Source of the DNA: Paenibacillus_V sp046244365 | GTDB taxonomy: Bacteria > Bacillota > Bacilli > Paenibacillales > NBRC-103111 | Assembly: GCF_046244365.1 (NCBI RefSeq) | Contig: NZ_CP176395.1 | Location: forward strand, 4,960,001 to 5,024,000 | Direction of reading: 5' to 3' | DNA length: 64,000 nucleotides | Shown here: piece by piece, positions 8,950-18,310 of the stretch | Layout of the letters: every line of letters begins with the position of its first letter | Position numbering within the stretch: the stretch's first letter is position 1 | Position numbers and translations under genes: made by a program | The notes under the pieces: model-generated | The model's database searches: none | What the model was told of the DNA's origin: nothing | Seen by the model: only the letters and a program-made list of their open reading frames with translations

Positions 8950-9360
8950 CTACGACGGATCCAAAATCAGCTTGATGCCTTCGATTTTCAGCTGATCCAT
9001 ACGGACTACCCAGCTTTTAAACGCTTCGTACGTTTCATCCGAGAATCCGAACAGCTGCTTAATATCCTTGATAATCTGCTTTTCTTCATCGTTATAATCG
9101 CCGTCAGCGAAAATGAGCAGTAAAATTTCGGCGAAAAAAATATTTTTCACTTGCTCGTCCTTCAGACCTCCGACAATATCCGCGAGCCGTCTCTCAGGCG
9201 CAAACTCGCGCTCCGGCTGCTGCATATTCATTTCGTCCATGTACGTTTGTAAATATCCCCGTTCTTTACGGTTGACGAACCCGTCGGCTTCGGCTACGAG
9301 GTGCGCCAATTCCAAAAACGCCTCTTTATGTTCCTTTGTCTGCAGAAAATGCAAAAACAA
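8950..9360 (-). CDS. TerB-like protein of unknown function
   Basis: A 136-residue soluble helical protein starting at TTG behind GGGGAG. It has two TerB-like acidic helix pairs, ELAHLVAEADGFVNRKE near residue 20 and LIFADGDYNDEEKQIIKDI near residue 85, typical of the TerB/DjlA helical bundle that can bind divalent metal. No other tellurite-resistance genes are nearby, so a role in tellurite stress should not be assumed. It appears to be a single-gene unit. Confidence 0.7.
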   Translation of the reverse strand: MFLHFLQTKEHKEAFLELAHLVAEADGFVNRKERGYLQTYMDEMNMQQPEREFAPERRLADIVGGLKDEQVKNIFFAEILLLIFADGDYNDEEKQIIKDIKQLFGFSDETYEAFKSWVVRMDQLKIEGIKLILDPS

Positions 9361-9513
9361 TTCCGTTCACTCCCCTGCTTCCCCATGATGGCTGCCTATT
9401 CCAATGTTTGAACCTTCCTCAAGTATATCCGAAATAATCGGCCGTGTAAAAAATGTAGGCGACCCCCGCAACAAGAGCGGTATCTCCATTCGTCCAGCCG
9501 GCTCCCCCCCGTT

Positions 9514-10047
9514 TCAGTTATCGTTCGCAGCGCGAATTCGCTTGACCTGCAAGACATGCCCCGCTTCGTGAACGGCGGCAAAATGAAGCCACTGGCAAAC
9601 GTTAAGCTCGACTCCGTACGGATGCATCGATACCAGCGAATTCGTTTCGCGGGAGGCAAGCTCGGGAAGGAAGCGTTTCAGTTCCGAACGGATGTCCGAT
9701 AACCGCTCCAGAGCCTGCCCGTACTCCATCGCGCCTTTCGGCAGGGCCCATAGCGGCGATTCGTTCTTGCGTCCGATAATCCCTTTGGCTTTGAACAAGC
9801 CGATCATATCGGTTCGTTTCGATTCAGGCGATGAGTCCGGATTAGCAGGAGAGCTATCGAGAAGTGTGCTCACTTCCCGAATGACGCCTCGCTCGACCAA
9901 ACCCAAATGCTCGACGATTTGCACGATCGTCCATCCGCCCTCCTGTTCCGTCGCCCCCCTCTCGTGCACGCCGAACGTTTGAAGCGCCTCGAGCAGATCG
10001 GCACGCTTACGATCCAAATAGGCTTCCAGCTCGTGAAACGCGATCAT
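9514..10047 (-). CDS. DinB family protein
   Basis: A 177-residue four-helix-bundle protein of the DinB/YfiT superfamily, often metal-binding thiol-dependent transferases. ATG 10047 is preceded by AAGGGGGATG. The open frame continues up to 10272, but those residues do not resemble the family. Metal-ligand-like histidines occur in WTIVQIVEHLGLVE and near the C terminus in FAAVHEAGHVLQVKRI, the usual two positions. The substrate is unknown. No operon partner is evident. A second, unrelated-looking DinB gene is at 24318-24800. Confidence 0.78.
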   Translation of the reverse strand: MIAFHELEAYLDRKRADLLEALQTFGVHERGATEQEGGWTIVQIVEHLGLVERGVIREVSTLLDSSPANPDSSPESKRTDMIGLFKAKGIIGRKNESPLWALPKGAMEYGQALERLSDIRSELKRFLPELASRETNSLVSMHPYGVELNVCQWLHFAAVHEAGHVLQVKRIRAANDN

Positions 10048-10344
10048 CCCATCATCCCCCTTGTATGCCTGCAGGTTATCGGCATGCTTCAAGTTATGAT
10101 GACTTTCGCTCAAATAGTGATACATATCCACGGATCGCATGCGAACGAGGCATTTTGCATCCGTTAGGACTTTCGGCGTGCGGAGCAGCGTGAATCTCGC
10201 TTTCCGATGGCGCCTTCCGGCACCAAATAACGAAACCTTTTGACAGCGGCCTTCGACAGTATCCTTACCCATTCTCCTGTAGGATAAGAATATCGTTTCT
10301 CTCTCCTCTATCGACTCGCCATCATCATTCTAGGAGGCTTTGCC

Positions 10345-10851
10345 GTGGACCATCCGACGACTACTGCCGAAGATAAGCAGGCGCTGCTGCCGCCTTTGCC
10401 CGAATATGCCGACGCAGCGCTCAAGGAGACCAAAAAACCGAGGCTCACCTTGAAAATTCTGTTTGAACGTATGCAGGAGCTGCAAAAGGAGAACCTACTG
10501 CTCTCGCAGCGTTTGGACGAGCTGGAAAACCGCCTGAAGGAAGGACAGCCTTGGTGCGGCGAAGCGGCCGCCTCGGCGGAAACGGCGGCTACCGGAGCCG
10601 CGAATCTGCCTTTCGCGCCTGAAACTCCTTTCATCCAAAACGCCTTAACGGAGGCCCGATTACCGGAGATCGAAGTGCAGCCCTTTCTTCGCCGAAGCAC
10701 GAATTCCGCGCTTATTGCCGAAGCGGAAGCCAAAACGATCCGATTCCGAAGCGATGCTCTTCCGTCCGTCGAAACCTCGCGTTCCGAACGGCATCCCGCT
10801 CGCAAGAAAACGTTTTGGCGGTTCTTTCGGCTGCTTGCCCGCATATGGTGA
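10345..10851 (+). CDS. Hypothetical protein with an N-terminal coiled coil
   Basis: The 168-residue product starts at GTG after AGGAGG. Residues about 33-65 (ILFERMQELQKENLLLSQRL and the following heptads) form a predicted coiled coil. An Ala/Pro-rich low-complexity middle and a basic, aromatic C terminus (KKTFWRFFRLLARIW) follow; the last part could bind membrane or nucleic acid. I recognise no family. The ribosome site, the length and the terminator just downstream support a real gene. It has no obvious partner. Confidence 0.6.
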   Translation: MDHPTTTAEDKQALLPPLPEYADAALKETKKPRLTLKILFERMQELQKENLLLSQRLDELENRLKEGQPWCGEAAASAETAATGAANLPFAPETPFIQNALTEARLPEIEVQPFLRRSTNSALIAEAEAKTIRFRSDALPSVETSRSERHPARKKTFWRFFRLLARIW

Positions 10852-10876
10852 GCATTCCGCATCCAAGCGCAGTTTA

Positions 10877-10904
10877 GGCTGCCGGTGCAAAAGCACCGGC
10901 AGCC
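10877..10904. terminator. Hairpin between convergent genes
   Basis: GGCTGCCGGTGC (10877-10888) pairs perfectly with GCACCGGCAGCC (10893-10904) around AAAA. The T tract after it is short (TTT), so termination on the + strand is likely but not certain. Confidence 0.7.
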
Positions 10905-10958
10905 TTTGGCATAATAGAAAAAACGGCCAACTCCGATTAGGAGCAGCCGTTTGGGATT

Positions 10959-11792
10959 TTACTTTTGCGTGGTCGCTCTGCCCGTCACTCTTTTGACGAT
11001 ATCCAGAACGGAGGTTCTATTCAGCTTGGCCTTGCCTTCCGTCATCGCTTCCAGAGTTCCGTGCGCAAGCGCCAGCGGTATGCTGCAAAAATTATGAATA
11101 GGCCCGGGTTGAATGTCCGCGATATATGCATCGGCAAGCGCGAGATTGCGTTTGGTGTAGGCAACCATCTCTTCCTTCCCCCACCGCTCCGGAAAGAAAT
11201 TCACGCCTCTCGAGGAATCGTCGGAAATGTTGCGAAGAATATTTACCGCTTGAAGTCCCCGACCGAAGCCTACGGCTTTGATCCGGTCCGTTTGCGTGCC
11301 GTCGTACCACAACCACAGGTCCGACAGCAGCTCGCCGACGGCTCCCGCTACGCAGTACGTATAATGATCCAAATCCTCTTCCGTTTTAATGACCCAGCTC
11401 TTTTCGACCCATTCGGCCATTTGCTCCGACATGACCGCCGTGCTCAGCATGACGCGAGGGGCGATCGAGGCCGGACAAAGATCCACCCAATCGGTTAGGC
11501 GCAGCGTAACGTCGGGCAGAACCTCCTTGTACGGATTGAAGAGCTCATCTAGCTTGTCCATTCTCTCCGGTTCCCGCAAAACGGCAGCGATGCCTTGCAG
11601 CAGCTTGATTTTATGTTCGGATGCCAGGTCTTCATGATCTTCCACCTCGTCGATGGCACGCATGCATAGATAGGCGGAAGCGACGGCTTCCTGTATCCCC
11701 TCCACCAAATAGCTGATCGGAATATAGAAGGTTCTGCTTGTATTCGCTAACATGTCCATGGCTTCACTAAATAATTGATTCCTGTTATTCAC
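10959..11792 (-). CDS. Squalene/phytoene synthase family protein
   Basis: This 277-residue all-helical protein belongs to the trans-isoprenyl head-to-head synthases that join two prenyl diphosphates. The first metal-binding aspartate motif is DEVED at 48-52. The second region reads NILRNISDDSSRG at about 184-196, with Asn where the first Asp of the usual DxxED is found. GTG start behind GGAGG. No carotenoid or hopanoid genes adjoin it, so it may act alone, perhaps in making a C30 precursor. The altered second motif leaves catalytic competence open. Confidence 0.82.
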   Translation of the reverse strand: MNNRNQLFSEAMDMLANTSRTFYIPISYLVEGIQEAVASAYLCMRAIDEVEDHEDLASEHKIKLLQGIAAVLREPERMDKLDELFNPYKEVLPDVTLRLTDWVDLCPASIAPRVMLSTAVMSEQMAEWVEKSWVIKTEEDLDHYTYCVAGAVGELLSDLWLWYDGTQTDRIKAVGFGRGLQAVNILRNISDDSSRGVNFFPERWGKEEMVAYTKRNLALADAYIADIQPGPIHNFCSIPLALAHGTLEAMTEGKAKLNRTSVLDIVKRVTGRATTQK

Positions 11793-12201
11793 CGTCTGGC
11801 CTCCAAAATAATCGTCTGTCCATCCTATCGTATGCGGAACGCAATGTTCGAATCTATATAGTTGCGGCCTTCACGGCTAGTATTTGTTAACGGAACAGGC
11901 ATGTCGTATGATTTTCGCTGTTCAACCGATCCAGTATGAATACCGACCTATCTAATTTACCAAAGAAATGAGTCCAATGCCAGCGCACGTTGCAGCCGGG
12001 CGGTTTGCGCGTCCGCCGCACTTTGACAAAAGACATGAAATTGTAACAAATCCGTTCCATTTCTTGGTCGTCTTTGCTTTACATTCGTACTTGTACGCAG
12101 TTTCTTTCTACTAAATTATCCGGTTTCCCGGACGATCAGGCAATGCTATTGCCTAGAGCATGCACGCTCCGCTGCGGCAATTTCAAGAAGGAGGAGTAAC
12201 A
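11793..12201. other. Intergenic region between two divergent genes
   Basis: These 409 bases separate the prenyl synthase-like gene (-) from a small gene (+). A TTGACA hexamer lies in the sequence cgcactttgacaaaagac near 12023, but no well-spaced -10 follows. I see no repeat, RNA gene or convincing coding region. Confidence 0.4.
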
Positions 12202-12513
12202 TTGGAGACGAAAGTAAAACTAGCATTAAAAACCGCCTTGGGCAACTGGAATGCCATGTCGAATCCGGAACAGGATGACGCCGAGTCGACCGCTAACGAT
12301 TTCGAAGCTTCCTTTTACCGGTTTATCGATGCTTTCCGCGAATGGGTGTACGAATTGGAGCAGACGCCGGAAACGATTGACGACTTGTTCGATCTGCCGT
12401 TCGTTCAAGACATCATAAACAGGCTTCCCGCTCCGCTTTATTTGAATTTCGAGACCGAAGCCGAGCTCATCCTGGATAAAATAAGCAGAGTCGACGAGGA
12501 CAAGTACGATTAG
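12202..12513 (+). CDS. Small acidic protein of unknown function
   Basis: The 103-residue product starts at TTG 12202 behind AAGGAGGAG; an upstream in-frame ATG at 12160 has no ribosome site. It is acidic and mostly helical (LKTALGNWNAMSNPEQDD, YRFIDAFREWVYELEQTPE), with no signal peptide or cysteines. I recognise no domain. It stands alone, convergent with the exported glucosaminidase-type gene. Confidence 0.65.
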   Translation: METKVKLALKTALGNWNAMSNPEQDDAESTANDFEASFYRFIDAFREWVYELEQTPETIDDLFDLPFVQDIINRLPAPLYLNFETEAELILDKISRVDEDKYD

Positions 12514-12534
12514 CGCCGGCTTCTTTCATTTCTG

Positions 12535-13539
12535 TTAAAGCTTTTTATAATCGCTTTTCATTATGGAGCTGACGAGATTGGCCCATTCCGAGTTGGCCGG
12601 ACAATACTTCTTGGCGATCTTTTCCACCGTCGTGTAGCCGTTGCCCGTATAGTATTTGTTAAGGATTTGTCCAAATTCCCGGACGCTGTCTCCCTTCGTT
12701 TGGAAGCTAAACGCTTTATTATTGCTCCCGCCCGTAGCGTTCAGGCCGAACAAATTGTTTTTGTTTTTGGCCAGGCTGCTTTTGCCGTTGCCGCTTTCGA
12801 GCTTCATGACGGCGATCGTGAAATAGGCATTGATGCCGTATTCTTCTTCGATCTCGAGAATCGCTTCCTCCAGCTCGTTCCCGGCCAAATCCGTGCCTTC
12901 AAAAATTTGGGCGATATGCGATTTGGTCAAACCGGATTCGGATTTTACGGCGGATGTCGGCTTGCTTGGCTCCGATGCCGTATCTACCGTGAGGGGCCGG
13001 GCAGAAGCCGCAGCTATCGATGCCAAGGCGACCGCAGCTGGCGTAGGCGCTTCCATTTCCACCTTTTTCGCATAACCGCCGTGAACGTACCCTCCGTCCT
13101 TGACTTCCAGCCATCCTTCCTCGGTGATTTGGACGATCTCCAGCTTCTCGCCTTGCTTTACAACATTCATTATGGGAGACGACGCATTCGGTTTGGTCCG
13201 AACATTGAGATAGTAGGCAGTTACTTCATAGGCTGGCAGAGCGGGGGCTAATACCGGCGTTTCGTCAACCTGCGTTTGAGCAGGCTCGGCTGAAACGACT
13301 TCCGTTGTTGCGGGGGGTTCCTCAGCCAAAGGCGTCGGGGAGGCGGCTTGATAGGATTTAAAGGAATGAAAATTCCCATTCAGGAATGCCGTTATATGTA
13401 GGCTTCGGTTCATATGGATTGGACCCGGCGAAGCTTCCGCAATGTGTGCGGACGTTAGAAAGAATCGCAAACCGATTGTCAGGAGCAAGGCTAAACATAG
13501 TGCATAAACGAACAAACGCCGATTCCGTTCTCTACTCAT
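12535..13539 (-). CDS. Exported SH3-domain / glucosaminidase-like protein
   Basis: A 334-residue secreted protein that probably cleaves peptidoglycan. ATG 13539 follows an AGAGGTG site; a longer frame to 13620 lacks support. A signal anchor (RRLFVYALCLALLLTIGL) is followed by a Pro/Glu-rich linker and a bacterial SH3 domain at about 115-165 (YLNVRTKPNASSPIMNVV, WLEVKDGGYVHGGYAKKV). A C-terminal lysozyme-like domain begins about residue 210, with the expected Glu in IAVMKLESGNGKS and the segment NNLFGLNATGG typical of the glucosaminidase (LytD/FlgJ) fold. The SH3 domain likely anchors it to the wall. Gene stands alone. Confidence 0.82.
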   Translation of the reverse strand: MSRERNRRLFVYALCLALLLTIGLRFFLTSAHIAEASPGPIHMNRSLHITAFLNGNFHSFKSYQAASPTPLAEEPPATTEVVSAEPAQTQVDETPVLAPALPAYEVTAYYLNVRTKPNASSPIMNVVKQGEKLEIVQITEEGWLEVKDGGYVHGGYAKKVEMEAPTPAAVALASIAAASARPLTVDTASEPSKPTSAVKSESGLTKSHIAQIFEGTDLAGNELEEAILEIEEEYGINAYFTIAVMKLESGNGKSSLAKNKNNLFGLNATGGSNNKAFSFQTKGDSVREFGQILNKYYTGNGYTTVEKIAKKYCPANSEWANLVSSIMKSDYKKL

Positions 13540-13882
13540 GACTACACCTCTTCCTTCATCTGATGGTGGCTGTGCGGAACGATATAGGATAGATTGTACA
13601 CATGAGCAACTAAAAAACATGTCAAACTGCCTGCGGAGAATGCTTGTTTATTTGTCGACCCGCCTATTTTCTTGTCCAATTAGAGAAAAAAGATCAATTC
13701 GGCCGTGTCGGCTTTTGCTTTTTTTGTATTTTCCTCCCTCTCCCCTGCCCGGTAAACACGAAAAAACCGCCCGATGAAAGGAGGTTCGCTTACCGATTCT
13801 CTATGTTCTTTTTCGAAATAGGGGGACGAGACTCCCCGATCGGACACAAGGAGAAACGTTTTCGCCGTCCTTCTGATAAATG
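13540..13882. other. Intergenic region upstream of the glucosaminidase-like gene
   Basis: This stretch must hold the promoter for the minus-strand glucosaminidase-like gene. It also contains an AAAGGAGG at about 13778 on the plus strand, with only a 23-codon frame after it, which I do not accept as a gene. An imperfect hairpin near 13765-13787 has an A tract on one side. Nothing else is seen. Confidence 0.35.
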
Positions 13883-13912
13883 AAAAAACCGAGCCGAAGC
13901 TTCCGGTTTTTT
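13883..13912. terminator. Terminator of the efe operon
   Basis: AAAAAACCG (13883-13891) pairs with CGGTTTTTT (13904-13912), and the loop contains the self-pairing GAAGCTTC. It lies 19 bases past the efeU stop codon on the minus strand. Confidence 0.8.
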
Positions 13913-13930
13913 CGTATTCGTTCAACTGGC

Positions 13931-15733
13931 TCAGGCCGTTCTCGCACTCCCGCTGCCGTTTCTGTTTTTATAGGCGGTCCGCATGAAAAGAATCGCAATA
14001 AAGAGCAGCGCAAGCAGCTGCGGAGCGGATGTTTCCCAGGTCGGATATACGCCCAGCCATCCCATGGAAAGCAAGTAGTCCCTGCTGTGAGCCGCAAGCT
14101 TTCCTGCGATCTGCAGGGAGTGAATGCTCTGTCCGAGAAACTTAATGACGAGGTAGTAAATAAATACGGTTGCCGCAAGGAAGAACGGCCGGACAGGCAG
14201 TCTGGCTCCGCCTTTGACGATGGCGATTCCGCTAATAGCTAACACGGCCAGCGCAACCGCAATACCTAGTACAAGCTTAAAAGGCTCGATCGAAGGCGCC
14301 ATCCCGATATAGAAAATCGCCGTCTCCGCACCCTCCCGCAAAATCGCAAGTCCCGCAATCAAAAACAAATACCACAGCCGGCCGCTTGCAAGCGCCGAAC
14401 CCATTTGGCTTTGGATGTACGAATTCCAGGCATTCACATTGGACTTGCCGTGCATCCAAACCCCTACGGTAATCATGAGAATGACGGAAACGAGCCCCGT
14501 TACGCCTTCGATGAGCTCGCGCGCGCTGCCCGAAGCCGCCTTGGCGATCGTCAGCGTAAGTACGATAGCGAGCATAGCGCTAGCAACCAGTCCGGCCGCA
14601 GCGCCGCTCCAAATCCATTTTTGCTTGGAGCCGTTGCCCGTCCGTTGCAAGAATGCGAGAAGCGCGGCTACGACGAGCAAGGCTTCCAGCCCTTCCCTCA
14701 GCAAAATCAAGCCCGCGTCCCAAGCCGTATAGGAAGCTTCCTTCGTGTAAGGCTCGAGCTCCGCCCGCATGCCGGCAATGACCGCAAGCGCCTGGGTGGT
14801 CCTCGGAGGCTTTGACATCAGATACCCCGATACTTGCGTCATCTCGTTCTCGATATTCGCATATGTGCTTTGCGAGCGAGTCCGCACTTCCCCTTCCAGA
14901 CTCGGCCAAAGGGCAATGAAAGCTTGCATCTGCTCAGCAGCGCCGTCCGCCCGGTCCGAACCGGCTTCGCTATGGGCCATGTCGAGAATGGCGATCAGAT
15001 CGGCGATGCTGCCGGTGCCGGCATTGCTTGCGTCCGTCTTTAGGGTACCGTTCCTATAATCGTTCACCGTCTGCATAAGAGCCGTAATACCGCTCTCGGC
15101 CGCAGCCGCTTGAGGCGGATCCGTCTGCAGTGCGATCCGGATCCGGCTGCTCATCGTCTCGATCAAGCCGTACACCTGCGGATTGTCGTTCCGGATATCC
15201 GGCTCGATTTTGCCCCACTGCACGGTAAATTGCTTATACCGGGCGCTCGCTTCGGTCCAATTGCTTTGCTTGACTTGGTCCAGCGTTTGCTTAAGGTAGG
15301 GCAGCAGCGATTGTACCGCTTCCTTGCCGTCCTTCTTATTCTTCGTTACGGCAACCGAGGCCGCATATTCGTCCGTCGCCTTCGTCAAGCGCGAAACAGC
15401 CTGATAAGCTTCATCCGGATGGGCTTCCGCATCGTTCAGCGACCGTATCGCTTGCGCAATCGCTTCGGCGACTTTAGCAGCGGACGGCGAGGACGGCGGA
15501 TTAAGCTTTTTCCACTCGGCGTCGAACTGCTCAACTTCTTGCTTGGCTACAGCCCAATGCTTCTGCCCCGCTTCCACGAGCGCCCCTCCCGCCAGCGGCA
15601 TTAGCCGGTCGGCTCCGGCTGTGCCGGTGTCGGCCGCACTTGCCTGCTGTCCTCCCGGTCCGGTAAGCAGAAGCAGCACAAATGCAAGGAGAAGAAGCTT
15701 CTCTATCAGGCTGCGGGATGCGCGACGGTTCAT
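13931..15733 (-). CDS. efeU: FTR1 family iron permease with N-terminal extracellular domain (EfeU)
   Basis: This is the membrane channel of the EfeUOB elemental/ferrous iron uptake system. ATG 15733 has AAGGAG nine bases upstream; an ATG at 15754 overlapping the efeB stop (ATGA) is the alternative. About 600 residues: signal peptide, a roughly 300-residue Ala-rich helical extracellular region, then seven helices. The two iron-translocating motifs are REGLE at about 346-350 and REGAE at about 466-470. The long N-terminal domain is normal for Gram-positive members; E. coli EfeU lacks it. Third gene of efeO-efeB-efeU, under a Fur box. Confidence 0.92.
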   Translation of the reverse strand: MNRRASRSLIEKLLLLAFVLLLLTGPGGQQASAADTGTAGADRLMPLAGGALVEAGQKHWAVAKQEVEQFDAEWKKLNPPSSPSAAKVAEAIAQAIRSLNDAEAHPDEAYQAVSRLTKATDEYAASVAVTKNKKDGKEAVQSLLPYLKQTLDQVKQSNWTEASARYKQFTVQWGKIEPDIRNDNPQVYGLIETMSSRIRIALQTDPPQAAAAESGITALMQTVNDYRNGTLKTDASNAGTGSIADLIAILDMAHSEAGSDRADGAAEQMQAFIALWPSLEGEVRTRSQSTYANIENEMTQVSGYLMSKPPRTTQALAVIAGMRAELEPYTKEASYTAWDAGLILLREGLEALLVVAALLAFLQRTGNGSKQKWIWSGAAAGLVASAMLAIVLTLTIAKAASGSARELIEGVTGLVSVILMITVGVWMHGKSNVNAWNSYIQSQMGSALASGRLWYLFLIAGLAILREGAETAIFYIGMAPSIEPFKLVLGIAVALAVLAISGIAIVKGGARLPVRPFFLAATVFIYYLVIKFLGQSIHSLQIAGKLAAHSRDYLLSMGWLGVYPTWETSAPQLLALLFIAILFMRTAYKNRNGSGSARTA

Positions 15734-15750
15734 CGGTATGATCTCCTTCG

Positions 15751-17079
15751 TCATACGAAAAGCCCCTCGCCGATATAGCCGCCTTCCCGTACGCCCGGAA
15801 AACAAGCGAAAACCGCGCTTCCCACATGAACGATATATTCGTTCAGCTTATCCTGCTTGGCTAAGCGATCCTGCATCGGAACAAACTGAGTTCGCGGATC
15901 CCGTTGATACGCGATAAAGAACAAGCCGGCGTCTAGCTGTCCCGTCTGGTGATCGATACCGCTCGAGTAGGAATACGAACGCCGCAATATTTTCACGCTT
16001 CCGTCTCCATGGGCGAGACGGATGTGGGAATTGTCCGGAATGACGGGAGCGTCCTTCTCCGACTTCCGGTCGAGAGGAATGGGGTCAAACTCGTTTCCCA
16101 TACCAAGCGGAGCGCCGGTATCCCGGTACCGGCCGAACGTCGCCTGCTGGTCGTTCAGCGACGAGCGGTCCCACACCTCGATGCGCATGCGGATGCGCCG
16201 CGTCACCATATAGCTGCCGTTGTTCATCCATGCCGGTCCGTCCGCAGCTTGCGCCCATACGACCTTCTTCATCGTTTCCGCATCGGCCGTATCGGGATTG
16301 CCCGTACCGTCCTTGAATCCTAGTAAGTTTCGCGGCGTCTCCGTTCCCTGACTGGAACCGGCCGTGCGCTGGAAGCCCTCTTGCGTCCAGCGCAGCACCG
16401 CAACGCCGCGAGCGAGTCTTGCCAGGTTGCGAACGGCATGAAAGGCCGTCTGTAGATCGTTTGCGCATACCTGTACGCCAATATCGCCCCCACACCATTC
16501 TTCGCGGAGATTGTCTCCGGCAAACCGCGGCAGATCGATCAGAGCCGGAGGGCGCTTGGAGGCCAGGCCAAAGCGACCGTCGAATAAAGAAGCGCCGGCG
16601 CCGAACGTCAAGGTCAGCCGCCCCGGGTGGAGTCCCGCCGCTTCTCCGGTATCCGTCGGAGGCAAGTTTGCATTTTTGCTTTCGCTCCCCACCGGACGCC
16701 CTTCGCTTAGACGAGCTGCCGCTTCGGTCCATGTCCGGAGCAGCTCGATGACCTCGGAAACTTGATTGGTTGTCAGATCGAAGGAGGCGAAGCATAAAAA
16801 GTCCTGGGAAGGCGTTACGATTCCCGCCTGCTGAGCCCCATAGAAAGGGATGCTATCCTGCGTCCCGGCTGTCCCGGGTGATGCGGAGCTTTCCCGGGAG
16901 CCATCCAGCATCCCGGTCCCGGCAAGAACGCCTCCGGCTCCTACGGAGCCCAGAAGCAGCCCGACGCCGCCGATACCGGCTATTTTCAGCATTTCGCGCC
17001 GGCTAAGTCCTTGCTTGGGTTTTGGTTCCGCCTCCAGCGAAACGGATTCCTGCGGTTCATGCTTGTTTCGTTCTTCCAT
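15751..17079 (-). CDS. efeB: Dyp-type heme peroxidase, Tat-exported (EfeB)
   Basis: EfeB is the heme peroxidase of the Efe system, thought to oxidise ferrous iron or release iron from heme outside the membrane. The twin-arginine signal SRREMLKIAG is at residues 26-35 of 442, followed by a hydrophobic Gly-rich helix. The Dyp signature GFKDGTGNPD is at about 254-263, and the proximal-heme histidine is probably in the segment IPDNSHIRLAH near 352. The start codon follows GGAGG that overlaps the efeO stop. It sits between efeO and efeU, with a four-base overlap possible with efeU. Confidence 0.93.
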   Translation of the reverse strand: MEERNKHEPQESVSLEAEPKPKQGLSRREMLKIAGIGGVGLLLGSVGAGGVLAGTGMLDGSRESSASPGTAGTQDSIPFYGAQQAGIVTPSQDFLCFASFDLTTNQVSEVIELLRTWTEAAARLSEGRPVGSESKNANLPPTDTGEAAGLHPGRLTLTFGAGASLFDGRFGLASKRPPALIDLPRFAGDNLREEWCGGDIGVQVCANDLQTAFHAVRNLARLARGVAVLRWTQEGFQRTAGSSQGTETPRNLLGFKDGTGNPDTADAETMKKVVWAQAADGPAWMNNGSYMVTRRIRMRIEVWDRSSLNDQQATFGRYRDTGAPLGMGNEFDPIPLDRKSEKDAPVIPDNSHIRLAHGDGSVKILRRSYSYSSGIDHQTGQLDAGLFFIAYQRDPRTQFVPMQDRLAKQDKLNEYIVHVGSAVFACFPGVREGGYIGEGLFV

Positions 17080-17084
17080 TCGAT

Positions 17085-17936
17085 TTACGCCTCCAGGAGC
17101 TTACCCATGTTCGAGAGCGGTTCTGCCAAAGAATCGACGGCCTGGCTCAGCTTTTTCGTTTGATCTTTCGTCAGTTCGTTATACGGCACATAGCCGTCGC
17201 CTTTTTTGAACGGAGAAAGCTCCTTCTCAAGATCGGTAAATTTCGATTCGATCTTCGTCGTCAGCGCCGCATCTTTCTTCGTAAGTTCAGGCTTCAAAAT
17301 CTCGAATATTTTTTTGGCCCCTTCGACATTGGCGGCAAAATCGTATAAATCGGTTCGAGAATAACGCTCCTCTTCTCCGGTCACCTTCGTTGCGGACACT
17401 TCGTTAAGCAGCTCGACGGCCCCGGTGACAAGCATATCCGCATTGATATCCGCCGTCTCGACCTTAGCGCGCAGCAGTTTGCTGTCGCTAAGCAGTTGAT
17501 CGGCATACGTCTCCTGCCCCTTGGTCGTCTTCTCCTTCCAGAGCGCCTTCTCGATCCGGTGGAATCCGCGCCATTCCTTCTCGTCCACGTCATCTTCGCG
17601 CGCGTCAAGATTAGGATCCAAATCGCCGAGCGACTCGGCTATCGGCTCGATCCGTTCGTAGAACATCCGGCTAGGCGCGTATAGCTGCTGCGCTTTCGTC
17701 AGCTCGCCAGCTTTCACGGCCGCCACGAACTCGGCAGTCGATTTGACGAACAGATCGCTTTGTTCGACCACATATTTGCGATACGTTTCGGTAGCCAGCT
17801 TAAGTTCCGGAGTATCCGCTTTATACGTTTTCTCGCTTTCCGCAGCGCCGGCATCCTTACCCGCTTTCTCTTGACAACCGGTAAACAATAAGGACGCGCC
17901 TAGCATAGCCGCCGGCAATATGTAACGTGCTTTCAA
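17085..17936 (-). CDS. efeO: Iron-binding lipoprotein EfeO (imelysin/M75 family)
   Basis: EfeO captures iron at the cell surface and passes it to EfeU. TTG start after AAGGAGAGG. The lipoprotein signal ends at Cys21 (LFTGC). The mature helical domain carries the M75 HxxE metal motif as HRIE at residues 126-129. Total length 283 residues. There is no N-terminal cupredoxin domain, as usual for Gram-positive lipoprotein versions. First gene of the operon, directly downstream of a Fur-box promoter. Confidence 0.92.
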   Translation of the reverse strand: MKARYILPAAMLGASLLFTGCQEKAGKDAGAAESEKTYKADTPELKLATETYRKYVVEQSDLFVKSTAEFVAAVKAGELTKAQQLYAPSRMFYERIEPIAESLGDLDPNLDAREDDVDEKEWRGFHRIEKALWKEKTTKGQETYADQLLSDSKLLRAKVETADINADMLVTGAVELLNEVSATKVTGEEERYSRTDLYDFAANVEGAKKIFEILKPELTKKDAALTTKIESKFTDLEKELSPFKKGDGYVPYNELTKDQTKKLSQAVDSLAEPLSNMGKLLEA

Positions 17937-17995
17937 AATGAACCTCTCCTTTTACAATGTAAACGAACGTTTAAATTTCTCACATCCCTTAAACT

Positions 17996-18025
17996 ATCAC
18001 ACATGAAAATGATTATCAATGTCAA
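17996..18025 (-). promoter_or_regulatory. efe operon promoter with Fur box in the spacer
   Basis: On the minus strand TTGACA (18025-18020) and TGTGAT (18001-17996) are 18 bases apart. Between them the plus-strand sequence TGAAAATGATTATCA (18004-18018) matches the 7-1-7 Fur consensus TGATAATNATTATCA at 14 of 15 positions. A Fur dimer there would block RNA polymerase. An additional dyad, TAAACG-AA-CGTTTA, lies in the leader at 17960-17973. Confidence 0.8.
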
Positions 18026-18152
18026 AATGAGCTAAATTCGTTTCGATTGTTGCCGGATTCCTCTCCTTTCTACAATGCTCTTTGTAGGTTTAAAACGAAG
18101 CGTATTTATACAAAGCTGACTCGGGACATTTTGCCGTCCGTTCTGGAAGCAC

Positions 18153-18182
18153 AAAAAAACGGCCCAAGCTAAGCTTGAGCCG
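18153..18182 (-). terminator. Terminator of the padR-DUF2269 unit
   Basis: A ten-position stem with one mismatch (18160-18169 with 18173-18182) is followed on the minus strand by seven T. It lies about 130 bases beyond the DUF2269 gene. Confidence 0.7.
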
Positions 18183-18310
18183 GAAACGGGCTGTTGGTAG
18201 ATCCGAGTAAACCCAATGAATCGAAAGAGATGGTAATGTTCAGTTCCTTGATTGGAAAAGAAGATTTCGGACTATATATCGGCCGCGTCGGACACGGCAT
18301 CGGTTTGGTT

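Noticed and set aside
13680..13925. An 81-codon minus-strand frame next to the efe terminator
   Set aside because: It overlaps the terminator, lacks a ribosome site and has no family resemblance.
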